DNA of 64,000 nucleotides from Streptomyces pyxinae. GTDB taxonomy: Bacteria > Actinomycetota > Actinomycetes > Streptomycetales > Streptomycetaceae. The notes under the pieces were generated by a model that was not told where the DNA came from, searched no databases, and saw only the letters and a program-made list of their open reading frames with translations. The stretch is taken from contig NZ_JANUGQ010000002.1 in NCBI RefSeq assembly GCF_024756275.1, positions 62,001 to 126,000 of the forward strand, in the 5' to 3' direction. The first letter of the stretch is position 1. Every line of letters starts with the position of its first letter. Positions 26,142-35,290 of this stretch are shown here, in pieces. The position numbers and the translations under genes are program-made.

Positions 26142-26327
26142 ATGACGTGGCTCATGCGGGGGCCCGGCGGGGGTCTTGCGGCATATTCAGGCCAGGTATT
26201 GGCGTACCGGCGGGGGACGTACGGCGCGCCGGTCGGGCCGGTCGGCCCGGTGCGGGGGGCCGCTTCACCTGCCCATGTGGTCCCGGTGCGCCGGGGGTGC
26301 GGCGCGGGCGGGCGCGGGGTGGCATGA
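26142..26327 (+). CDS. Possible small ORF (61 aa)
   Basis: ATG 26142 follows GAGGAAG at close spacing, and the frame runs 61 codons with moderate G/C third-position bias. The product is Gly/Val-rich with no motif. It may be a leader ORF or noise. Confidence 0.25.
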   Translation: MTWLMRGPGGGLAAYSGQVLAYRRGTYGAPVGPVGPVRGAASPAHVVPVRRGCGAGGRGVA

Positions 26328-26628
26328 TCAGCGAGTCGGCCGCCGATCGGTGAGTGACACGCCGGACCGGAACGCCGTCCTGTGCCCGGCCGGGTGGCGC
26401 AACGACGCCTGGAGATGGCTCAGTTCAGCCCTTCGGTGTTCGCCAATGCCGAACGGAGAACGTTAACTTGCTGATCACTCACCCGGCAGGCGGTGGAGTG
26501 GTCGGCCATGCCGACCCGGGGGAATTCCCACCTGCCCGACATGTCGCCGCCACGCCGGCGGGACAGCCACCGGGTGTCCTCTGTGACGACACATCGAACG
26601 CGGTGCACGGAACCAAGGGGAGGCGTCC

Positions 26629-27576
26629 ATGACCACTTCGGCGGCGCGGACAGCGCACACACAGTCAGCGCGCACACAGGCAGCGCAGGCAGCGCGGACG
26701 ACTCGGACGGCTCAGCCGGTCCGGGGCGATCTGGCTTATGAATACCGGCTGGTCTGGGAGGCCAGCCTGCTGGTGGATCCGGAGGACCCCGTGTTCTTCG
26801 ACCATCCGCTCGACCATGTGCCCGCGATGATGCTGGTCGAGGGGGCGCTGCGGCTGGCCGAGCGGGCTGTGACGGTGGTCGGGAGCGGGCGGCGGATGTA
26901 CACCGGTCGGGCCGCGTTCCGCTTCGGGCGCTTCTGCGAGCTGGCGCCGGATCCGGTGGTGCGGGTGTGGTCGGCCGACGAGGGGGTCGGCACCTGGGAT
27001 GTCGAGTTCCGGCAGGGCGAGACGGTGCTCGGCGGCGGCGAGGTGGAGTGGCGCGCGGTCCCGGGCGGGACGGCAGGGGACGCGGTGCGAGCGGCGGACG
27101 GCCCGGAGGCGGAGCCCGTACCGCCGGCGCTGGTGCACCGCGCTCACCCGGAGAATGTGCTCATCGGCGGCTTCGAGGACGGACCCGAGCGCGCGGGCTC
27201 CGGGGGCCACCGGGTCCGGATGCTGTCACCGGGGCCCGGGCACTACTACCGGCGGCAGAGCCCGGAGACCCGCTCCCTCGGAGAACTGATGGAGGGGATA
27301 CGGCAGTTCGGCATACTGCTGGCCCATGAGGCCCGCGAGGTGGAGCTGGGGCGGCACTTCGTCGTCAAGGGCGTCGAGGTGGACATGGAGCGCCCGGTCG
27401 GCCGGTCGGAACCACTGGTGCTGCGCTCCACGAGCCTGCCGCGACAGCGCGGCCGGGGCACGGGCCGGCTGGGCTTCACGATCGAGGCGGGGGACCGGCC
27501 GGTCGGAGCCGCGCTGGTCAGCGGCACCGTGGTGTCGTCGGAGGCGTACCAGCGCATCCGGGGAGCCGCCCGATGA
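26629..27576 (+). CDS. AfsA-like hotdog protein with swapped halves
   Basis: 315 residues. AfsA makes the gamma-butyrolactone skeleton by joining a beta-ketoacyl-ACP chain to dihydroxyacetone phosphate. Both AfsA half-domains are recognisable, but in reverse order. Residues 37-160 carry FFDHPLDHVPAMMLVEG (56-72) and AFRFGRFCELAP, which in classical AfsA lie in the C-terminal half. Residues 165-315 carry LVHRAHPENVL (168-178), RQFGILLAHE (from 225), LGRHFVV and SEAYQRIRG, which open AfsA. The first 33 residues are Thr/Ala/Arg-rich and repetitive. AAGGGGAGG precedes ATG 26629. It heads a five-gene overlapping operon. Confidence 0.8.
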   Translation: MTTSAARTAHTQSARTQAAQAARTTRTAQPVRGDLAYEYRLVWEASLLVDPEDPVFFDHPLDHVPAMMLVEGALRLAERAVTVVGSGRRMYTGRAAFRFGRFCELAPDPVVRVWSADEGVGTWDVEFRQGETVLGGGEVEWRAVPGGTAGDAVRAADGPEAEPVPPALVHRAHPENVLIGGFEDGPERAGSGGHRVRMLSPGPGHYYRRQSPETRSLGELMEGIRQFGILLAHEAREVELGRHFVVKGVEVDMERPVGRSEPLVLRSTSLPRQRGRGTGRLGFTIEAGDRPVGAALVSGTVVSSEAYQRIRGAAR

Positions 27577-28316
27577 CCCCGGAGCCCACCGGCACCGGCC
27601 GGCCGTACGCCGGGCGCCGGACGCCGGAGGCGGAAGCGGGAGCGGGGGCCAAGACCGGGGCCGGGGCGGAGCCGGACGGGCGGTCCTGGGCCCGGCGCCC
27701 GGAGAGCTGGTTCCCGCCGCTGCTGTTCACCGCCGGACTGGCGGCGCTGGCGTACGGCCTCTGGCACCACACCGGCATCGCCCGGATCGTCGTGGCGCTC
27801 TATCTCCTCTGGGTGCTGGCCGAGTTGCGGATCACCTTTCGCGGCGACCCCGGTGAGACCGGCGGGGCGGACCGGGGCAGCATGCCGCTGTACGGGATGG
27901 CCCGCGGCCTCGTGGTGGCGACGGCGCTGTTCGTGCCGGACGGCTGGCCGGGGCGCCCGCCGGCGGTGACGGCGCTGCTGGTCGCGGTGTTCGCCGGCGG
28001 TGTGGCGCTGCGCCTGACGGCGATCTGGCAACTGGGGCGCTTCTACTCGCACAAGGTGCGCACCCTCTCCGACCACCGGATCGTCCGCACCGGCCCCTAC
28101 CGGTTCGTCCGCCACCCGGCGTACTCCGGAATGATCCTCGCCCACCTGGGCTTCACCGGCCTGTTCCTCAACCCGGCGAGCGCCGCCGTGACCCTGTTCC
28201 TGCTGGTCCCGGCCGTGATGCACCGGATACGCGTGGAGGAGCGCACCCTGATGCGACTCGATGGATACCCGGCCTACGCACACGGCCGCAAGCGGCTGAT
28301 CCCGGCGGTGTGGTGA
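27573..28316 (+). CDS. ICMT/PEMT-family membrane methyltransferase
   Basis: 247 residues; ATG 27573 overlaps the AfsA-like stop as ATGA. A disordered N-terminus (about 45 residues) is followed by five or six membrane helices and the isoprenylcysteine carboxyl methyltransferase-type core: RTGPYRFVRHPAYSGMI, with RHPxYxG as the SAM-site signature, then a late EER near the C-terminus. Proteins of this fold methylate lipidic carboxylates, thiols or amines at the membrane. The substrate here is presumably a lipid-like product of the operon. Confidence 0.85.
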   Translation: MTPEPTGTGRPYAGRRTPEAEAGAGAKTGAGAEPDGRSWARRPESWFPPLLFTAGLAALAYGLWHHTGIARIVVALYLLWVLAELRITFRGDPGETGGADRGSMPLYGMARGLVVATALFVPDGWPGRPPAVTALLVAVFAGGVALRLTAIWQLGRFYSHKVRTLSDHRIVRTGPYRFVRHPAYSGMILAHLGFTGLFLNPASAAVTLFLLVPAVMHRIRVEERTLMRLDGYPAYAHGRKRLIPAVW

Positions 28317-31267
28317 CCATGGCCACGAGCGTGACCCGCACAGCCGACCGCCACGACAACCACGACCGCCACGACCGGACCGGTCGTCATGAGCGGAGTG
28401 CCGGGAGCGCCGGGGACGCCGGGACCGGTACGCGCTCCGCCGCCGCGCACCCCTGGGCGTACGCGCCCGGCGACCCCGCCCAGGTGGGCCAGAAGTTCGC
28501 CCGGCTGCACCGGATGCGCGAGGCGGGGCTGCCGGTGCCCCCGCTGTTCTGCCTGCCCGCCTCCGCCTTCCGGGAGGCCGCCCGGCCGCTGCTGCCCGGC
28601 ATCGAACAGGCCCTGGCCGGTATCGACTACGCCGATCCGGAGAGCGTCGAGGAGGGCGCGGCCCGCGTTCGGGCGCTCTTCCTGGCGGCGCCGCTGCCGG
28701 CGGGGCTCACCGACCGGATCTCGGCCGCCTGCGACGAGCGCTTCGAGCCCGGCGCCCTGGTCGCCGTACGCGCCTGCGCCCTGGACGGCGAGGACTCGGC
28801 GGACGACCCCTACGCCGGGATGAGCGACAGCTTTCTGTACGTCCCGCGCGACGAGGTGCCCGACCGGGTGCGCCGCTGCTGGGCGTCCGGCTTCACGGCG
28901 GCCTCGCTGCTCTACCGCCACACCCGGGGCCGCGATCCCCTGGGCGCCGAAGTGGCCGTCGGAGTCCAGGAGATGGCGCTCGGCGAGCGGTCCTTCGTCC
29001 TGTTCACCCGCGATCCCCGCACCGGCGACCGGACGACCGTCGTCGCGGCCGGCCACGGCATCGGTGAGGGGGTGGTCCAGGAACGGGTGGGCGTCGACCA
29101 CTACTTCCTGCCGGCCGGCACGGAGGACGGTGCGGGGGAGAGCGCCGTGGGCGGACCGGTCGAGCGCCGGATCGCCGCCAAGCCCGAGATGCTCGGCCTC
29201 GATCCCGCGCAACCCGGGGCCGGGCCGGTACCGCTCCCGGTGCCCGAGGCGCTGCGCGAGCGCCCGGTGCTCGACGACGCCGAGTTGCGGCGGCTCGCGG
29301 CGACCGGCGCCGAGGTGGAGCGCCTGTTCGGCGGCGTACCGCAGGACATCGAGGGCACCTTCACCCCCGACGGCCGGCTGCACCTGGTCCAGGCCCGGCC
29401 CATCGCGATCGACCTCGGGCTGCGGGTGCAGTGGAGCAACGCCAATGTCACCGAGAGCTTTCCGGGCGTCACCACGGCCCTGACCTACACCTTCGCCCAG
29501 CGCTTCTACCGGATGATCTTCCACGACCTCTACCACCGGCTGGGCGTGGATGCCCGCACCCTGCACGGCGACGAGGCCGACCTGGAGCGCATGATCGGCT
29601 GGCACCGGGGCCGGATCTACTACCGCCTCGACGCCTGGTACCGGCTGCACAGCCGGCTCGCCGTCTTCCCGCTGTTCCAGGCGTCCTGGGAACGGATGAT
29701 GGGACTCGACCCGGCGCCCCCGGCCGCCCGCCCCGGGCCGCTGCGGCTGGCCCGGCCCCTGGCCGGGGTGGTGCGCCGGTTCGCCGTCCACGACACCGCC
29801 ATGCGCGACTTCGAGTCCTGGTGGGAAGCGCTGATCGCACCGCACCGGGGCCGCGACTGGGGAGCCCTCGACCCGCTGGCCCGCGTCCGCGAACTCCGGG
29901 CCGTCTGGCGGGAGGCGGGCGAGCACTGGGGCGTCACCCTGATGAACGACTCCGTGCTCAGCACCTACGCGGGCCTCGCCCAGCGCCTGCTCGACCGCTG
30001 GGCCCCGGGCGTCCCGCTCAACGACCTGCTGTGCGGGGAGGAGCGCAACCACAGCACGGCGGCGCTGCTCTCCGCCGTCCGGCTGGCCGAACGGCTGCGT
30101 GAGCGACCAGAGGTGATGGACACGCTCGCCGCCGCTCCGGCCGAGGAGGTGTGGCCCGCCGTCCGGGACGGCGCGTTCGGCACGGAGTTGGCGGCGGCCT
30201 TCGCCGAGCATCTGCGGCGCTACGGCGACCGGGGGGTGCAGGAGCTGAAGATGGAGCAGCCCAATCTGCGCCGTACCCCCTGGCTGCTCCTCGATCTCGC
30301 CGCCGACTACGCCCGCGCCGGGCTGGACGCCGACACCCTGCGCCGGCGTGAACTCCGCGTCCGGGCCGAGGCCGAACGGCGCCTGGCCGCCTCCGGGATG
30401 GGCGCGACACGGCTCCGTGCCCTCCGCGCCCTGCTGGCCCGGCTGCGCCGTTGCGTCGGCCACCGGGAGAACTCCCGTTACCGGCGCAGCGAGTTGTTCG
30501 GCATGGCCAAGGAGATCTTCCACTCCCTCGGTGCCGACCTGGTCGCGGAGGGGGTGCTCACCGCTCCGGAGGACGCCTGCCACCTCACCCAGGACGAGCT
30601 GCTCGGCTGGTTCGAGGGCACCGGCCCGGCCGAGGCGGAGGCCCTGCGGGCCCTGGCCGCCGCGCGCCGCGCCGAGTACGAGCGGCCGGGGCCCGAACTG
30701 CCCATGCGCTTCGCGACACTGGGCGCGGTACGCCGCACCCGGGCCGTCGCCGGGGGGCAGGACCCGGGCGGCCGGGGTGCGGAAGACCCGGGAGCCGGTC
30801 CCGACGCCCCCGCGGCCGGTGCCGCCGCTCCCGGTGTACTGCGCGGCCTGGGCTCCAGCGCCGGCACGGTGCGCGGCCGGGCCCGGGCGGTGCTCGATCC
30901 GCGCGAGCCGGTGGAGCCGGGCTCGATCCTGGTGGCCCGGGAGACCGACCCGGGATGGCTGTTCCTGATGCTGCGGTCGGCGGGGATCGTGGTGGAGCGG
31001 GGCACCATGCTCTCGCACACCGCCATCACCGGACGGAAGTTCGGCATCCCGGCGATCGTGGCGCTGCCCGGGGCCACCACCGCCATCCCGGACGGCGCGC
31101 TGGTCGAGATGGACGGGGCGACCGGCGTCGTCACCGTACTGGAGCACCCGGAACCGGGTCCGGACGGATTTTCGGAACCAGGCCCGGCCGGCCGGCCGGA
31201 GCCCGGGCCAGGGCCGGACCGGGAGCCGGCGGTCCGGGGCCGTACGGAGCCGGGAGGCGCCGCGTGA
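28313..31267 (+). CDS. PEP-synthase/rifampicin-phosphotransferase-like dikinase
   Basis: About 984 residues. The N-terminal ATP-grasp domain (about 45-370) has AQVGQKFARLHRMREAGLPVP, a variant of the PPDK_N start, and ends with DGRLHLVQARPI. A helical middle domain follows, then the swivelling phosphohistidine domain with GTMLSHTAITGRKFGIPAIV (His902). This is the arrangement of rifampicin phosphotransferase and PEP synthase; without a PEP-binding TIM barrel at the end it resembles the former, which moves the beta-phosphate of ATP to a small molecule. GTG 28313 gives a GTGA overlap with the methyltransferase; 28310 and ATG 28319 are alternatives. Confidence 0.82.
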   Translation: MTMATSVTRTADRHDNHDRHDRTGRHERSAGSAGDAGTGTRSAAAHPWAYAPGDPAQVGQKFARLHRMREAGLPVPPLFCLPASAFREAARPLLPGIEQALAGIDYADPESVEEGAARVRALFLAAPLPAGLTDRISAACDERFEPGALVAVRACALDGEDSADDPYAGMSDSFLYVPRDEVPDRVRRCWASGFTAASLLYRHTRGRDPLGAEVAVGVQEMALGERSFVLFTRDPRTGDRTTVVAAGHGIGEGVVQERVGVDHYFLPAGTEDGAGESAVGGPVERRIAAKPEMLGLDPAQPGAGPVPLPVPEALRERPVLDDAELRRLAATGAEVERLFGGVPQDIEGTFTPDGRLHLVQARPIAIDLGLRVQWSNANVTESFPGVTTALTYTFAQRFYRMIFHDLYHRLGVDARTLHGDEADLERMIGWHRGRIYYRLDAWYRLHSRLAVFPLFQASWERMMGLDPAPPAARPGPLRLARPLAGVVRRFAVHDTAMRDFESWWEALIAPHRGRDWGALDPLARVRELRAVWREAGEHWGVTLMNDSVLSTYAGLAQRLLDRWAPGVPLNDLLCGEERNHSTAALLSAVRLAERLRERPEVMDTLAAAPAEEVWPAVRDGAFGTELAAAFAEHLRRYGDRGVQELKMEQPNLRRTPWLLLDLAADYARAGLDADTLRRRELRVRAEAERRLAASGMGATRLRALRALLARLRRCVGHRENSRYRRSELFGMAKEIFHSLGADLVAEGVLTAPEDACHLTQDELLGWFEGTGPAEAEALRALAAARRAEYERPGPELPMRFATLGAVRRTRAVAGGQDPGGRGAEDPGAGPDAPAAGAAAPGVLRGLGSSAGTVRGRARAVLDPREPVEPGSILVARETDPGWLFLMLRSAGIVVERGTMLSHTAITGRKFGIPAIVALPGATTAIPDGALVEMDGATGVVTVLEHPEPGPDGFSEPGPAGRPEPGPGPDREPAVRGRTEPGGAA

Positions 31268-32151
31268 ACCAACCGCGTCGTGTGAACCATCCGACCAGGC
31301 TCGCCCGCTTCACCCTGGTGATGTTCAAACCGCAGGTCTACGTCACCTATGCCGTGCTGTGGGTGCTGGCGCTGGAGGGCTCGGCCGCGCTGCTGGCCGG
31401 CCGGCCCTGGCACCCCGGTGCCGGAACCGCGGTCCGGGCGGTGAGTGTGCTGCTCGCGCTGCTCTTCCTGCGCATGGCCGACGAGCAGAAGGACCTGGAG
31501 TACGACCGGGTCCACCACCCGGACCGCCCCCTGGTGCGCGGGGACATCACCACCGCCGAGCTGCGTGCCGGGATGGCTGGGACTGCCCTGGTGCTCCTGG
31601 TGCTCAACCTCGCCTCGGGACCGCCGGCCGCGGTCCTGGTTCTGGCGCTCGACCTGGCCTACGCGGTCCTGCTGATGGGCCTGGAGCGACGGTCGGCGGC
31701 GGTCCGGGACGGCCTGTTCGTCAACCTGGCCGTCACCTATCCCGTACAACTCCTGCTCAGCGTCTATGTGTACGTCTCCGCCGGCGGCGGGGCCGGCTGG
31801 CGGGCGGTGCCGCTGCTCGCCGTCTTCGTCTGTGTCTTCCTGCACTTCGAGTTCGCCCGGAAGACCTCCTGGCGCGACGATCCGGGGGCCCGGATGTACT
31901 CCGGCCCGCTCGGCCCGCTGCCCAGCGCCCGGCTGGCGGCCGGCTTCGCGGTGGCGGCGGTCGCGCTCGCCCTCCTCCTGCTGCCCGGCCGGCCGGTGGT
32001 GCTGGCCCTGGTCGCCGCGACCCTGCTGCTGCCGGCGGCCGGGTGGTGGCGCTTCCGGCGCCGCCGGGTCACCGGCTGGCCGGTGCCGCTGGCCATGGGG
32101 TTCGTGGTCGCGGGCTATCTGGCCCTGGCCGTCCAGGCGGGAGTGTCATGA
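31264..32151 (+). CDS. UbiA-like membrane prenyltransferase
   Basis: 295 residues, GTG 31264 overlapping the previous stop as GTGA. About eight hydrophobic helices. The first acidic motif is FLRMADEQKDLEYDR followed by HPDRPLVRG, a variant of the UbiA NDxxDxxxD...PxRP signature in which the asparagine is replaced and spacing is DxxxDxxxD. The second motif region (FEFARKTSWRDD) also has acidic residues. Family members transfer prenyl or similar groups between hydrophobic substrates. The overlap pattern ties it to the AfsA-like operon. Confidence 0.8.
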   Translation: MNQPRRVNHPTRLARFTLVMFKPQVYVTYAVLWVLALEGSAALLAGRPWHPGAGTAVRAVSVLLALLFLRMADEQKDLEYDRVHHPDRPLVRGDITTAELRAGMAGTALVLLVLNLASGPPAAVLVLALDLAYAVLLMGLERRSAAVRDGLFVNLAVTYPVQLLLSVYVYVSAGGGAGWRAVPLLAVFVCVFLHFEFARKTSWRDDPGARMYSGPLGPLPSARLAAGFAVAAVALALLLLPGRPVVLALVAATLLLPAAGWWRFRRRRVTGWPVPLAMGFVVAGYLALAVQAGVS

Positions 32152-33203
32152 TCCTCGTGACCGGCGCGGCCGGCTTCACCGGTGGCGCGACGGTGGCCGC
32201 GCTGGTGCGCCGGGGCGCCCGGGTCCGGGCCGTCGTCCACCACCGCCCGGCGGCGTGGGCGCGTACCCCGGACACCGCCGAACCGGAGGCCGCCGGGCCG
32301 GACACCGCCGGTCCGGAGAGTGTCTCGGGTGTTTCGGGTGTCCCCGCCGTGCCCGCCGTCTCAGCCGTTCCCGGCGTTGCCGCTGCTCCCGCCGAGACGG
32401 TGACCGCCGATCTCACCGACCCGTCCTCGCTCGCCGGGCTCTGCGACGGGGTCTCGGCCGTCGTCCATCTCGCCGCGTACATCGGGGAGGACCCGGAGCG
32501 CTGCGCGGCCGTCAACGTCGATGGCACCCTGGCCCTGCTCGCGGAGGCCCGGCGGGCCGGCGTACGGCGGTTCGTCCAGCTCAGCACCGCGGCCGTGTAC
32601 GGCGACGGGGCACACACCGGGCCCGACGAGGACGCCCTCACCCCGGACCCGGTGTCGGTGCTCAGCCGCTCCCGGCTGCTGGCCGAACACGCGGTGCTCG
32701 CCGGGGGCGGCACGGTGCTGCGGCCGATGTTCGTGTACGGGCCCGGCGACCGCTGGTTCGTACCGCCGCTGGCCCAGGCCCTCACCGCTCTGCCGGTCCG
32801 GGTGAACGGCGGCGCGGCGCGGCTCTCGCTGCTGGACGTGGCCGATCTGGCGGAGGCGTTCGCGGTGCTGGCGACGACGGACGGGCCCGGCGGGCCGGAC
32901 ACCGACCGGGGCCGGATCTACCACGCGGCCCACCCCGAGCCCGTCACACTCGACCGGCTCATGGGCGCGTTCACGGCCCACCTGGGGGTGCCGGAGCCGA
33001 CGGCCGACATCGGCTTCGAGGAGGCGCTGGCCTTCCTGGCCGACGCTCCCGACCTGGCCCGGCGGCTGCGGCTGATCGCCTTCGACCACTACTACGACGC
33101 CTCCCGGCTCTGGCGGCGCACCGGGCTGGTGCCGGGGATGTTCGACGACCGGTTCGCCGCCCGCGCGCCCTGGTACCGCGCCCGGCTGGACGCCTCCGGC
33201 TGA
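32148..33203 (+). CDS. NAD-dependent epimerase/dehydratase (extended SDR)
   Basis: 351 residues; ATG 32148 overlaps the UbiA-like stop as ATGA. It begins with ILVTGAAGFTGGATV (TGxxGFxG NAD site). An Ala/Val/Pro-rich insertion at about residues 45-85 is unusual for the family. The later LSTAAVYG carries the catalytic serine region, but the usual YxxxK is altered (SRSRLLAEHAVL): tyrosine is replaced and the lysine is missing, so activity could be modified. RPMFVYGPGDRW is the extended-SDR signature. It is the last gene of the five-gene operon; the terminator is at 33244. Confidence 0.82.
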   Translation: MILVTGAAGFTGGATVAALVRRGARVRAVVHHRPAAWARTPDTAEPEAAGPDTAGPESVSGVSGVPAVPAVSAVPGVAAAPAETVTADLTDPSSLAGLCDGVSAVVHLAAYIGEDPERCAAVNVDGTLALLAEARRAGVRRFVQLSTAAVYGDGAHTGPDEDALTPDPVSVLSRSRLLAEHAVLAGGGTVLRPMFVYGPGDRWFVPPLAQALTALPVRVNGGAARLSLLDVADLAEAFAVLATTDGPGGPDTDRGRIYHAAHPEPVTLDRLMGAFTAHLGVPEPTADIGFEEALAFLADAPDLARRLRLIAFDHYYDASRLWRRTGLVPGMFDDRFAARAPWYRARLDASG

Positions 33204-33243
33204 ACCGGGCGCCCGGGGGCGGACGTGCCGCAGGGCGGACGTG

Positions 33244-33277
33244 CCTCGGGGCGGTACCGTGCGGTACCGCCCCGAGG
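33244..33277. terminator. Bidirectional terminator
   Basis: A perfect 15-bp stem (33244-33258 with 33263-33277) and GTGC loop between the convergent five-gene operon and the bL37-like gene. Confidence 0.85.
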
Positions 33278-33324
33278 GCTTGCCGGTGGCGCCGACGCCG
33301 TCCGGTTCGATCAGAACTGGCTGA

Positions 33325-33402
33325 TCAGGACTGGGGGCGGCTGCCGTGGTTGGCCGCGTTGCCGCGGCGGGCCTTCTTCTTGCGGCGGCGCTTGGACGAC
33401 AT
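33325..33402 (-). CDS. Tiny bL37-like 50S ribosomal protein (25 aa)
   Basis: A 26-codon ORF, start ATG 33402 with GGAGG 6 bases upstream. The product begins MSSKRRRKKKARRGN and ends ANHGSRPQS: a basic run followed by NHGxRP, matching the actinobacterial ribosomal protein bL37 pattern (K/R-rich then ANHGKRP). It is followed downstream by the terminator at 33244-33277. Confidence 0.75.
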   Translation of the reverse strand: MSSKRRRKKKARRGNAANHGSRPQS

Positions 33403-33615
33403 GGGTACCTCCGTAGTGCTGGTGTCACTTTCCACGCGCCGGGCGGCCCGCTACGGACCCCTCGGGCGGCGTCCCCGACGCGTACCCCGGCCGGCACATT
33501 TCATGGCGTGCGCCAGGTCCCCCCGGCAGCCGGTGACGACCGGCCCGACCGGCGGCCCCGCCCCGGCGGGCCCGCTCCCGGCCGCCGGAGGCGAGGCGGG
33601 CGGGCCGGGGGCCGG

Positions 33616-35088
<1,473 letters not shown>

Positions 35089-35221
35089 TCAGGCGTGAAA
35101 TGGACTCGCCGGGCGGCTTGCGGTGGCCTTCCCGTCCCGGTGTGTGCTGCATGAACATGCTGTCGAGTCCCCGGGCCCTTGAGCCTCCAGGGCCGGGGGA
35201 CCGGCCGGCCGGCCGGGGGCG

Positions 35222-35281
35222 GCCGACCGGTGGCTGGCCGACCCGGCCGACCGATGGCTGGCCGACCCGGCCGACCGGTGG
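35222..35281. repeat. 24-bp tandem repeat, 2.5 copies
   Basis: GCCGACCGGTGGCTGGCCGA and CCCG at 35222-35245, repeated with one change at 35246-35269 and as a half copy to 35281, in the gap between argG and the desulfurase gene. Confidence 0.8.
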
Positions 35282-35290
35282 ACGGGGAGG

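Larger units (their letters stand above)
25960..26628. other. Long leader/promoter region before the AfsA-like operon
   Basis: About 670 bases. It contains an AT-rich patch (26085-26110) that is exceptional for this genome, the two hairpins at 26112-26140, a possible small ORF at 26142-26327 and, at about 26436-26457, a TTCGG/CCGAA inverted repeat. The rest shows no coding signal. Confidence 0.45.

Noticed and set aside
28274..31147. A 957-codon minus-strand frame opposite the PEP-synthase-like gene
   Set aside because: Antisense shadow; the plus strand has domain motifs and coupled junctions.
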